Origin: Blastomyces gilchristii SLH14081
Lineage: Eukaryota; Ascomycota; Eurotiomycetes; Onygenales; Ajellomycetaceae
Assembly (NCBI RefSeq): GCF_000003855.2
Contig: NW_003101676.1
Span: forward strand, 3,110,796-3,174,795
Length of the DNA stretch: 64,000 bases
Direction: 5' to 3'
Under the pieces are notes generated by a model, which saw only the letters and a program-made list of their open reading frames with translations, did no database searches and was not told the DNA's origin. A program made the translations under genes and the position numbers. Below are positions 54,481 through 64,000 of this stretch, piece after piece (within the stretch, counting starts at the first letter, position 1; every line of letters starts with the position of its first letter).

Positions 54481-57480
54481 AATTGAGTCTCAAGATGAGA
54501 ATATAAGTTTTTATACACAATGAGAGTTCTGAGAAGTTTCAATCTAGATGGTTTGAGCTATATAAAATACTCAAATCACATTCTCTGAGAACATACACAT
54601 TGAAAGAACTAGAGAGACAGATCTTATACAACTTAATAAATAATTCATATCTTATAAAGATGAAGATATAAGATCTAAGTGAATTATAATTATTCACAGC
54701 ACTATTATCAGCATTGAAAAAGAAGAAGCTTATAATTAAAAAGTCTTACAAAGTAAGAAAAATCATAGATACTTATAAATCAGATGATCTCACTTATTCT
54801 GATCTTTTCATAATTATAAGAAAAGAATGAGAAGAAATGAAGAAATCAGATGAATATCACACTTCAATAAGTGATAAGACTGTAGCTGATTATATAATAA
54901 TACACTGTAGACAGTGAATGCAATATAGTAAAGAGCAGTCTCAAAGTAGCAGACTTGTATATGAGTCAGATCACAGAAGAAAAAGAAATTCAGAGTTGAA
55001 TTTAACTGTTTATATCAGTTTAATTACAGAGATGACAGAGGATGAAGTATCTGAAACATTCACAGACATATGAGATCAAGTCATCTTAATCTCTGAAAAC
55101 ACTCAGAGATCAGATGAGATTAGTTTTAATAAGCTGTTCACTGTAGTGATCTAAGCAGATAAAGAGAGACAGTATAATATATGAGACAGAATTATAAAAG
55201 ATAAAAGCTGCTGAATCTAGTCACTGAATACTGTATTGTATAAACATTGTATAAGAGTAGTGACTAGCAGACAAAGAAAAAAAAAGTGTAAGAAAAGAGA
55301 AGAGATAATGAATTGATTATCAACTGTAAGAGTTGACTACAAAAGATAAATATTATTATACACATCTCATTCATTTTCATACATCACATATTTAATCTAT
55401 TTTCAATGCCACATCACCTGAAAAACATCAAAAATAAAGAAAATCTCAAAACTTAAAATCTGTAAGGAATTCAAGAGCTGCAAGCTGCTCTTGCAATAAT
55501 GTTACATACATCTCTGATTTCTCTACTGCTCTATATACAACATTAATATTATTTATCACAAGATTGACTGAAATATCAATATAAAAATGTGTACATGTGT
55601 GTGTAGAAAAATTGAAGAAGAGTGTGAGATCTGCAGAATCAGAAGTCAGAGCAGAAAGAGTGAAGATAGAAGAAATGAAAGAAGAAGAAGATACAGAACT
55701 GAATAAATAATGATAAGAGTCACTCAGAGCTGAACACTTATAATCTGATATACACACAATCTTTTCTGCAGAGAAGAGAGAGAAAGTGCTGAGAGAAGCT
55801 TAAGAGTGAGAGAGAGTAGTCTCAGTAGTATTATCATCTTTAATTAAAATGATCTCTAGCACTGAAGCAACTAAGAACTATTATTAGTGTATAAAACTGC
55901 AAAAACAGAGATAATAATTACTGAATAAACACTCACTGACCTTAGAATTGTATATGTAATTACAACACATACAAGGCTTCTCAGAAAGAGAGAGAGAGAT
56001 ATAAGAGAATACAGAAAGCAGAACACAGTATATAAATAACTTATTCTCATAATAATATCTCAGACAAGGTGTATGAGCCTCATATCTGCAGATGTAAAAG
56101 AGTATAATATTCATATTCTCATTTCTGAAAACATGAATATTCTTCACCTGCATCATGAAGTTAGATAATAAATGTCAGAGAATAGACTGATATAAGTTGA
56201 TCATTTTAAAGATATTCACTAGAGTGAATATATCTGTAATATTAAATTTGATAATTGTAAAAAGTTTCTTAGTATCTGTGAATATCATGATCTTATATAT
56301 AATAAAACTCATAATGATTTTCTCTGAGAACAGAAAAATCAGTGTTAGAAAGAAAAGATGAAAAAAGAAAAAAACTTATAATCTTGATACTGTTGAGAAG
56401 AAGAGTGATTCTTCAGTATAAATAAACAATTGTCTTATTATAAATACTTAAAATAAATGTAATAATCAGTATCTATAACTGAGCTTCAGATAGTTATATT
56501 ATATACAGTCTTTATATAATAAATTATTTTAGAGATCAGTAAGAAGAGTGAAAGTGTATATACTGAGAAATGTAATTTATCAAGTCTATGCAATATCTTC
56601 TTGAAATGAGAAGAGCTGATAATGAAAGCAGAAGTAATAACAGAGACAGAGAAAGCAGAAGTAGTAAGAGTGAGAGTTGTGAGAACAGAGATAGCAGAAG
56701 CAGAAGAACTGAAAACAGAGATAAGAATAGAAGATTAAGAGAGAGTGACAGAGAGAGAAACAGTAATAGAAGAGACAGAGAAGAATATAGAAGACTCAGT
56801 TATATATAACACAGATAATTTCTTTATTATCACATTCTTCAAGTTCTCAACTGATAATTCAATATGAAGATTATAATTATCAGCAGATACAGAGCTGTCA
56901 ACACATGAAGATTCTATGTGAATTAAAATAAACATATTAGTATCTGCATTTACATAAAACATAATCAGAAATCATGATTAAGAAACATGATCAGATATCT
57001 GCTAAGAAAAGAAGATTAAGAGTATATAAGAAGATGAAGAAGATATATCATTCATAATAGTATATTCTGATAATTATTAGAAGATAAATAAGTTCTGATC
57101 ATGTTTCACAATGTATTACACTTACTGTTAATAAACTGCCTGATATGAGCACTATGATAACACTTGTTATAAGAATGAGAGGTCATTGTCAGAAACATGT
57201 ACAATGTGATAGATAAACAGATAGAAAGTATGGAATAGAAGAAGAAGTAGAAATCTTGAATAAGACAATAATATTTAATAATAATGATGATGAAGAAGAT
57301 AATTGAAGAATGAAAAAAGTTAGTGAATAAGTAATATAATATAGTGAAAGTTTCTTTATAAGAGTGTATACAGAATGCTAGCTGAATCAGAAATAGACTA
57401 TACTATCATGAACACTAGTGACATGCTAATCCGCATGAAGCTAGAATGTATGTCATGATTATGTAAGTGTGACTGAATCT
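54480..57480 (+). pseudogene. Post-integrase reading frames of gypsy C, function unknown
   Basis: Long region beyond the integrase. 55500-56150 reads coherently on the plus strand with stops only at likely Trp/Gln/Arg codons (SVRSAESEVRAERVKIEEMK, FSAEKREKVLREA), Glu/Arg-rich and coiled-coil like. At 56171 a Met begins MSENRLI and leads to HFKDIH..EYICNIKFDNCKKFL, with several Cys/His. 56588-56809 is an Arg/Ser/Glu-rich open frame (RDRESRSSKSESCENRDSR). I recognise none of them. They could be an extra ORF of gypsy C or an older nested element. Minus-strand open frames 55446-55757 and 55884-56156 overlap antisense and lack support. Confidence 0.4.
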
Positions 57481-57492
57481 GATAAGAGAAAA

Positions 57493-57658
57493 TGTGATTT
57501 AGAAGAATATATAACTGCTGAATAATAACACAGTCACTTCTGAACATACTTATAAATGTAAAGAGACTCTAGCAGCCACCAATTAATTTGAATAATGTAT
57601 ATAAGAAGCCGGCGTACGCCTGTAATCATACGCTGGCTTAAGCAATCTTTGAATCACA
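57493..57658 (+). repeat. 3' LTR of gypsy C
   Basis: 166 bp, decayed in its first half (TGTGATTTAGAAG against TGTGGTTCGGAAG) but keeping CpG in the second (GCCGGCGTACGCC). Preceded by a purine-rich tract. The apparent ORF at 57595-57867 starts inside it and runs into the minisatellite. Confidence 0.85.
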
Positions 57659-57659
57659 T

Positions 57660-57905
57660 TATCTCTTACTGTTTCTCAGAGCTTTCACTTCTATTTTCTC
57701 TACAGAGAGCTTCTGCTTCTTGCTGTTTCTCAGAGCTTCTGCTTCTATCTTCTCTACAGAGAGCTTTCACTTCTTACTGTTTTTTAAAGCTTTTACTTCT
57801 ATCTTCTTTACAGAAAGCTTTCACTTCTTCTCTACAGAGTCTCTGTTCTTTTCTTGCTATTTTCTGAAGCTTTCACTTCTATCTTCTCTACAGAGTCTTT
57901 GTTCT
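57660..57905 (+). repeat. Pyrimidine-rich minisatellite, about 4 units of about 60 bp
   Basis: Repeats of a motif TCAGAGCTTTCACTTCTATCT followed by TCTCTACAGAGAGC, with units shifting slightly in length. Open frames through it (57595-57867, 57720-57920) encode FTSIFSTESF-type repeats and are a by-product of the repeat. It directly follows the gypsy C LTR. Confidence 0.8.
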
Positions 57906-58051
57906 TCTCTTCATATGTAATTACTTCTTCTATGAGAGTTAATCTCTATAAACAATCACTGTATAAATAGAGGCGTACGCTCATCTCTCATCTTTTAGAG
58001 AATAAGATGTGTTTTTACTCTTATATCTAACTCTACGTAGCGGCGTATGCT
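57906..58051 (+). other. Short CpG-bearing stretch with TATA-like sequence
   Basis: GTATAAATAGAGGCGTACGCTC at about 57961 resembles a TATA box followed by an initiator region, and CTACGTAGCGGCGTATGC follows at about 58034. It may be the remainder of an LTR of an unassigned family, since it continues into an LTR B-like end at 58114. No gene seen. Confidence 0.35.
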
Positions 58052-58114
58052 ACAGTACATATCATATCAAGCTGCAAACATTTGAATAATTATCTGCAAG
58101 TACTTATTCTTACA
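58052..58114 (+). repeat. LTR B end fragment, inverted
   Basis: 63 bp matching the reverse complement of the first 60 or so bases of LTR B (TGTAAGAATAAGT..GTTTGCAGCTTG..GATATGTACTGT), ending CTTATTCTTACA. The rest of the LTR is absent. Confidence 0.75.
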
Positions 58115-58129
58115 TAAATTGATATAGAA

Positions 58130-58971
58130 TATAAAGAGATATTTTACAGAATTTTAAAATATATCAGGATAAAAATATTTAATAATTAATTTTAAATTGA
58201 TTTTGAATTGATTTTGAATTAATTATTAATTAATTATAGTAATAAAAATAAATTCAATCTATATATTTAAGTAATTAACAATTGATTGAAAATCAGTTGA
58301 TAATCAATTCAGTGTAAATTATATAAATACTTACTTTATTATTAAATTCAAGAATAATTTCAGTATTAAATTGATTTTAAATTAATTTTGAATTGATTGT
58401 AGAATTGATGATAAATAATTAAGTAGTTTCAAATTACAAGAAAAGATATATTAAGTGAGATCAGATAGTAACACAGTGACAGGTTATATTTATAAGATCA
58501 GCCTACATAATGAGATCAAGTGACGCACTTAGCAAGGTCAAGTTTTCTTAGAAAGCAGAAAACTTGATCTCACTAAGTGCATCACTTAACCTTATTATAT
58601 AAGCTGATCTTGTAAATATGATCTGTGCTACTATCTGATCTCACTCAATACATCTTTTCTTATAATTTGAAAGCACTTAATTATTTATCATCAATTCTAC
58701 AATCAATTTAAAATCAATTTAAAATCAATTTAATACTGAAATTATTCTTGAATTTTAATAATAAAGTAAGTATTTATATAATTTACACTGAATTGATTAT
58801 CAACTGATTTTCAATCAATTGTTAATTACTTAAATATATAGATTGAATTTATTTTTATTACTATAATTAATTCAGAATCAATTCAGAATCAATTCAAAAT
58901 TAATTTAAAATTAATTATTAAATATTTTTATCTCGATATATTTTAAAATTCTGTAAAATATCTCTTTATAT
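58130..58971. mobile_element. Palindromic foldback element, 842 bp
   Basis: Nearly perfect inverted repeat with arms of about 417 bp and an 8-base loop TAGAAAGC (58549-58556). Outer ends TATAAAGAGATATTTTACAG and its complement match exactly; mismatches between arms are mainly transitions (for example GCCTACATAATGAG against the complement reading GCTTATATAATAAG). No coding capacity. TA at both ends may be a 2 bp target duplication, as for Tc1/mariner-type MITEs. The right end coincides with the terminal TA of the A4 LTR. Confidence 0.88.
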
Positions 58972-59278
58972 AAGGGGTCTACGCCGAATAGATCAGTATG
59001 ATACTGATAGGTCTTATATAACAAAGAGAAAAACATTAGAGAAGGAAAAGAAAGAGAAAGTGTGAGAATCAGTAATTAAAGTGAATATTTATACACATAT
59101 ATGATAATGTATGTGATGGAGCTTCAGAGCAGAAGAATTTATACACATTTATAGCAGCTGAGAATCAGTGATTAAGAATGGCTGAGAATCAGAGCATATA
59201 TATTCAAGAATGAAGTGATTGAAATCTGTGAAGTGTAATAGAATAGTCTATATAATTGATCAGACACAGTCTGTTACA
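58970..59278 (-). repeat. 3' LTR of gypsy A4
   Basis: 309 bp, plus-strand TATAAGGGGTC to GTCTGTTACA. Same family as the other A LTRs. Its outer TG is TA. Confidence 0.9.
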
Positions 59279-59987
59279 TTAGTCTCTCTCTTTCAGAAGC
59301 AGTTCTCATCAGTTAAGAATCACTGTTTCAGATAATACAGAACTCAGAGTTCAGATCAGTTAATCATAGTTAACTCATTTTATAAGATATTATCAGCTGT
59401 GACTGTGAGGTCTCTTATAAAGAATATTCTCAATCTCTCACTCAAGCTCATTATCTTCTTCTATGATGCCTGGCGGCTGTCAGTCAGAAGTCAGTTGAGA
59501 AGAGAATGAATTAGTGACAGCACAGCAGAGCAAGCTTGTATGAAAGACATTATGAATCTCTGATGATATATCAAGACAGTAGTTGTGACTATCTAGAACT
59601 TCTATCACTTTATACTTGACATGATGATAATTCAGTGTACAAGATGAACATGTGATCTGTATATTCTTAAGATTCAATCATATCAAGTCTTCTATCTTAT
59701 ATTGTTCAGCGGGGTCTCAGTGAACATTGATTTGATTCTCTTGATCTTGTTTTACAGTTGCCATGAAGGCCTCTGCTCAGTCGTGGGCATCTCAGAGCTT
59801 TGTTACTATATTGTCAGCGATCTGAATTAGAGAAGATAATTCTTTACAGTCTGAATTGTCCGTTCTGACGCACCATCGGTCTCAGAGTGGTAGGCAGTTG
59901 ACAGACGGTGTGTAATCTTGAGAACTTGACAGATCCTTGTTCAGAGAGCGCTCACAAATTGACAGCCCTGATTCAATACTATGAATC
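58970..59987 (-). mobile_element. Gypsy A copy 4 (A4), 3' part, interrupted by A5
   Basis: Minus strand. 3' LTR 58970-59278, then chromodomain and integrase tail to 59987, where A5 begins. The remainder of A4 should lie beyond A5 and the right edge. A deletion of about 180 bp relative to A5 occurs near 59830. CpG and GG survive around 59700-59960. The open frame 59677-59480 (NLKNIQITCSSCTLNYHHVKYKVIEVL) is the integrase C-terminus. Confidence 0.88.
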
Positions 59988-60297
59988 TGTAAGAGGCCTA
60001 CGCCGAATAGATCAGTATAATATTGATAGGTCTTATATAACAAAGAGAAAAACATTAGAGAAGAAAAAGAAAGAGAAAGTGCAAGAATCAGTAATTGAAG
60101 TGAATATTTATACACATATGTGATGACATACATGATGAAGCTTCAGAGTGAAAGAATCTATACACATTTATAGCAGCTGAGAATCAGTGATTGAGAATGA
60201 CTGAGAATCAGAGCATACATATTCAAGAATGAAGCAGTTGAAATCTGTGAAGTGTAACAGAATAGTCTATATAATTGATCAGATGCAGTTCATCACA
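59988..60297 (-). repeat. 3' LTR of gypsy A5
   Basis: 310 bp, plus-strand TGTAAGAGGCC to TTCATCACA. The left flank GAATC (59983-59987) is the expected target duplication, whose partner would be outside the window. Confidence 0.9.
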
Positions 60298-63294
60298 TTA
60301 GTTCTCTCTTTTCAGAAGTAGTTCTCATCAGTCAAGGACTGCTGTTTCAGATAATACAGAACTCAGAGTTCAGGTCAGATAATCATACTTAACTCATTTT
60401 ATAAGATATTATCAGTTATGACTGTGAGATCTCTTATCAAGAATATTCTCAATCTCTCACTGAAGCTCATTATCTTCTTCTATGATACCTGGCAGCTGTC
60501 AGTCAGAAGGCAGTTGAGAAGAAAACAGATCAGTGATAGCATAGCAGAGCAAGCTTGTATAAAAGATATTATAAATCTCTGATGATATGTCAAGATAATA
60601 GTTATGACTATCTAGAACTTCTATCACTTTATACTTGATATAACAGTAATTCAGTGTATGAGATGAACATGTGATCTGTATATTCTTAAGATTCAATCAC
60701 ACTAAGTCTTCTATCTTATATTGTTCAGCAGAGTCTCAGTGAATATTGATTTAATTCTCTTGATCTTGTTTCACAGTTGTCATGAAGATCTCTGCTCAGT
60801 CACAGGCATCTCAGAGCTTCATTACTATATTATCAGCAATCTGAATCAGATTGCAGAGATTCAGTGTGAACTGTGTAATCTCTAGAAGATTCAACACTTT
60901 CATGTAATAATTATATATAAGAAAGAATGAGCTTATATCTGTTAAAACAGCATCTCATTCATTGATAGAAATCTCTGTATATAGAAACAGGTCATGTCAA
61001 TCATCTTGTAAATAATTGCAGAACTTATGAAGATAATTCTTTACAGTCTGAATTATTCATTCTGACACATCATCAGTCTCAAGATAATAAGCAGTTGACA
61101 GACAGTGTGTAATCTTGAGAACTTGACAGATTCTTGTTCAGAGAGTACTTATAAATTGAGAGCTCTGATTCAATACTATGAATCTCAGTAATTCATACAT
61201 TCAATAGAACAGACTCTGTAGAAAAGCTTCAGTAACTTGTTCAGTATTCATCTTATTATAAGGTTTCAATATTACACTCTTACTCAATTAGTTTATAATG
61301 ATCAGAATGTTTCTATAATTCTTACTCTTAGAGAGATTAACAGTGAAGTTAATTATCACATCTCATTAGATTTTATCAGAGATATTGAGTAATTTCAGTA
61401 GATCTTTTCTACAGTTCTTTTACAAGATAATAAAAGAATAATGATTACAGTTTAAAATGAAACATCTGATGCTATTTGATATCTCAGATCAGTAGAACTC
61501 TTGAGAGATTATTCAGTATAATTATTTATAATCTGAGTAATCAGTTATATACAAATCATGTATCTCTTGCATTATCTAAGTGTATAAGAGTTTAAAGTGA
61601 GAGACTCAATATTATTCATAAAATCACAGAGTGTTATTATCATTGATTAAGCATTCTAAGATGTCAGTTCTTATACATAGTTCTGAGAGAAATCAGAGTG
61701 CTTCTTGATATACTGTGTCAGTGAGTGTTTAAAGAAGTTCATCAGTTTAAGCTGTTATATGTTATAATTCATTCAGTGTAGGTTCAGAAGAAGTCAAGAT
61801 ATCAGTATCAGTATCAGTGTTAATATCAGTGACAGTTCAAAGAGAGAGTGTTCTAATCAGAGAAGTGTATATAGTGTCATGAACTGTTTTATCTTGATTA
61901 ACTAATATCTTCAGATTCAAGAGCTGATGCTCTCAGTTCATTCAGTAAGTATCTGTTACATTGAATAATATATCTTACTCTTATTATGAGAGAGCATCTG
62001 CTATTGAGTTCTGACTATCAGAATAATAGTATATTATAAAATAAAAACAGCTTAAAAACTCAGATTATTATATCTATTATTCAGTGAGTTTATAAGTAGT
62101 TGTGAAGTACTTGAGATTTTTATAATCTATAATTATCTCAAATTCAGAGATACTTCAAAGTTCAGAGTCTCATTCCTCTAGATAGTATATAATTGTGAAA
62201 AGTTTCTTATTATAAATCTTATAGTTGCATTCAGCAGAACTCAGTTTCTTAGACATGAAGATGCATAATTATAAGATATTTTTATCATCATATTACAATA
62301 TAGCTTCTTCTGTGATATAATCAGAGAAATCAGCTTTAATAACTGTTTCATAATCAGAATTAAATGTTATAAGCAGAGAGATATTAATGAATATCTTCTT
62401 TATCTGTGTAAATGCAGCTTCAGTGTTCACTGATCATTGAAATACTGAGTTCTTCTTAGTAAGTTCTGTAAGTGATCTGATAATATCTGAGAAGTTTCAT
62501 ATAAATCATTGATAGAAGTTAGTGAATCTGATGAAGCTTTATACATCTTTCACAGTGTATAAAGCCTCTCATTCAAGAATAGCAGAGATCTTCTCAGAAT
62601 TCATTCAGATTTCCTTATCAGCTTCTATGATAAAGTCTAGATATTTTGTACTTTTAATCTTAAAATCATATTTATCTATGTCTATTAACAGTTCTGCTTT
62701 CTGTAGCTGTTGTAATACCTTTCACACATGTTCTTAGTATTCTTTCCTGAATTCATCAGTGAAGATGAGAATGTTATCAAGATATATAGATATAAATTCA
62801 TTAAGAAAATCTCAGAGTGCTCAGTTGATATACTTCTGAAATGTACTGAGAGTGTTAGTGAGTTCAAAAAGTGTGACTACTCATTCAAAGAGATTATATC
62901 ATATTCAGAATACTGTAAGTTACTCATCTTCTTCAGTAATACAGATCTTATAAAATGCAGTGATAACATCTAACTTTGTAAATCATTGAGCTTGTTTAAT
63001 ATAAGCTAGAGTTTTATTGATAAGAGATAAAGAATAACAGTTCTTCTTCATTCATCTGTTCAATTCTCAATAATTTATGCAGAATCAGAGTTCTTCATCT
63101 GGTTTCTTTGTAAAGAAAATAGAGACTGCAGTGAAACAGTTGCTAATGTGTATGAATTCTTTATTTAACAGATTATTGAGTGTCTTTTGAAGAAGAAGAA
63201 GTTCATCTCAGAACATATTATAAAGAGAATCTTATAATAATTTAAAGTTCTTATTATTCTTCTTTTTCAACTTGATACTATGATTCACTTCTGA
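60298..63294 (-). pseudogene. pol remnant of gypsy A5
   Basis: Chromodomain about 60300-60440, integrase 60480-61870 with the intact C-terminal peptide NLKNIQITCSSHTLNYCYIKYKVIEVL, a TCAGTATCAGTATCAGTG linker tract near 61800-61830, RNase H about 61960-62420, RT about 62430-63230. All frames are stop-rich. Used as the uninterrupted reference for junctions in A0, A1 and A3. Confidence 0.85.
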
Positions 63295-63551
63295 TGTAAG
63301 AATAAGTGCTCGCAGGTGATTATTCGGGTGTTTGCAGCTTGGCGTGATATGTACTGTTAACTACTAGAAGTGTTCACAGTAGAAAGATAAATGTAGGGGT
63401 CAAATGTATCATAGCATTCAAGCTGAGTTATGAATAGTATTCGCGAATTCCAGTCTATATAGTTATGTGTAGCCAAGGGCCGCTAGCCCTATTAGTTACA
63501 CAAGAGATAGGAATAGGGGTAAAGGATCCGTGAGAAGTGGGATTTCTTACA
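63295..63551 (-). repeat. 3' LTR of gypsy B2
   Basis: 257 bp, TGTAAGAATAAGTGCTCGC to GGGATTTCTTACA. It keeps GCCAAGGGCCGCTAGCCC, like 38038-38295, so it is one of the two little-decayed B LTRs. Confidence 0.93.
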
Positions 63552-64000
63552 TACCCCCTTCTCTCTAAGGCTTCATCCGCGAAGCCTTTCACTGAGTGAC
63601 TTCATAGTCAGCTCAGCACTGCAGTGATACTCACTAAAAACCCTTCACATCTATAAAAAACCTCAGTGAGGAAAAATCCCTTGTTATCATAAAGAGAAAA
63701 GAGTCTGTCACTCAGTTCCTTGTTCTGTGAGGTTCTTTATGGCCTACAGATTCTTCTCTGACTATTATACAGATTCATCTCACATCTTTCATACAGAAGA
63801 GTTTCAGTTGACTCTCAATCATTTTCATAAGATTCTTGTGTGATTATCACATAGATTCATCTCACAGGTGAATCACTCTCTGTGAGATCATCTTCATCAA
63901 AGAGAAACATTCATGAGTTAATCTTTCATTCATTCTTACAAATCATTGCTCTTTGACACTGTAGAATTGTGAGGAATTTTCCATTCTTTTACTAACTCTG
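63295..64000 (-). mobile_element. Gypsy B copy 2 (B2), 3' end only, runs off the window
   Basis: 3' LTR 63295-63551 (257 bp) and 449 bp of internal sequence matching 30962-31178 and 31582-31820 of B1 without the SINE. The target site of the SINE is intact at 63767-63781. The left flank TCTGA (63290-63294) should be the target duplication. Confidence 0.92.

Larger units (their letters stand above)
49428..57658 (+). mobile_element. Gypsy C, degraded 8.2 kb LTR retrotransposon
   Basis: Terminal repeats of 166 bp at 49428-49593 and 57493-57658 (TGTG to TCACA), with a purine tract GATAAGAGAAAA right before the 3' copy. Plus-strand order gag, RT, RNase H, integrase is that of Ty3/gypsy; no chromodomain was recognised. 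A 100 N gap lies in gag. The 5 bp flanks (TTCAT and TTATC) do not match, so the element may have suffered a rearrangement or the repeat may extend further. Heavily decayed apart from its 5' LTR. Confidence 0.82.
59988..63294 (-). mobile_element. Gypsy A copy 5 (A5), 3' part, interrupted by B2
   Basis: Minus strand, inserted in A4 integrase. 3' LTR 59988-60297; then chromodomain, integrase, RNase H, RT and part of the RT/protease junction to 63294, where B2 starts. It has no internal deletion in this part, so it is the best guide to the pol order of the family. The open frame 60696-60499 is the integrase C-terminus; 62522-62973 open frames are antisense to RT. Confidence 0.9.

Noticed and set aside
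55446..56156. Minus-strand genes of 103 and 90 codons in gypsy C
   Set aside because: The plus strand over the same bases reads coherently with decay-type stops and is in the sense of the element; the minus frames have no recognised domain.
57595..57920. Open frames rich in FTSIFSTESF repeats
   Set aside because: Produced by the minisatellite downstream of the gypsy C LTR.

Overview
The window looks like a transposon graveyard from a filamentous fungus, most likely an ascomycete. The evidence is the mix of chromodomain Ty3/gypsy elements, a Ty1/copia element, Tad/I-type LINEs with RNase H, a pogo/Fot1-like transposase fragment, and repeat-specific C-to-T decay on both strands resembling repeat-induced point mutation (RIP). 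I found no host gene. Almost every base can be assigned to a mobile element, and nearly every reading frame is broken. The breaks fall mostly at former Trp (TGG to TGA), Gln (CAA to TAA) and Arg (CGA to TGA) codons, so the short open frames that survive are pieces of element proteins. CpG and CpC/GpG are nearly absent from most repeats but survive in a few pockets. I name families locally: gypsy A (LTR about 309 bp), gypsy B (LTR 258 bp), gypsy C (LTR-like ends 166 bp).

1-18460: a minus-strand gypsy A copy (A0; 5' LTR at 18141-18460) holds three insertions. These are gypsy A1 (plus strand, runs off the left edge, ends 5470, itself carrying a 506 bp hAT-type MITE), complete gypsy A2 (6303-11984, TSD GTCAT/GTTAT) and a 5'-truncated LINE (12376-14979, 12 bp TSD). 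A0 sits in or against a pogo/Fot1-like transposase gene (18461-18895).

19186-24841: a complete minus-strand Ty1/copia element with 95 bp LTRs. 24842-28994: fragments of LTR B and gypsy A, a second 506 bp MITE copy with a perfect 8 bp TSD, an unassigned AT-rich stretch, and a two-copy head-to-tail repeat of about 1 kb.

28995-48691: a four-level nest. A near full-length LINE (ORF1, ORF2) is split by gypsy A3 (30239-43265, TSD TTCTT). A3 is split by gypsy B1 (30704-38295, TSD TAATC/CAATC). B1 is split by a tRNA-related SINE (31194-31566, 15 bp TSD). The SINE tail resembles the LINE 3' end, which suggests LINE-driven mobilisation. The allele without the SINE is visible in B2 near 63767.

49428-57658: degraded gypsy C with a 100 N assembly gap and about 2 kb of sense-strand reading frames beyond integrase. 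57660-58971: a minisatellite, an LTR B scrap and an 842 bp near-perfect palindrome. 58970-64000: gypsy A4, interrupted by A5, which is interrupted by B2 running off the right edge.

The most notable signal is the decay pattern. Comparing a little-mutated LTR (6303-6611) with a mutated one (5161-5470), C is lost mainly when followed by G or C, and runs such as CCCG become TCTG, with alternating bases changed. CpA is largely spared, which is unlike classical Neurospora RIP.
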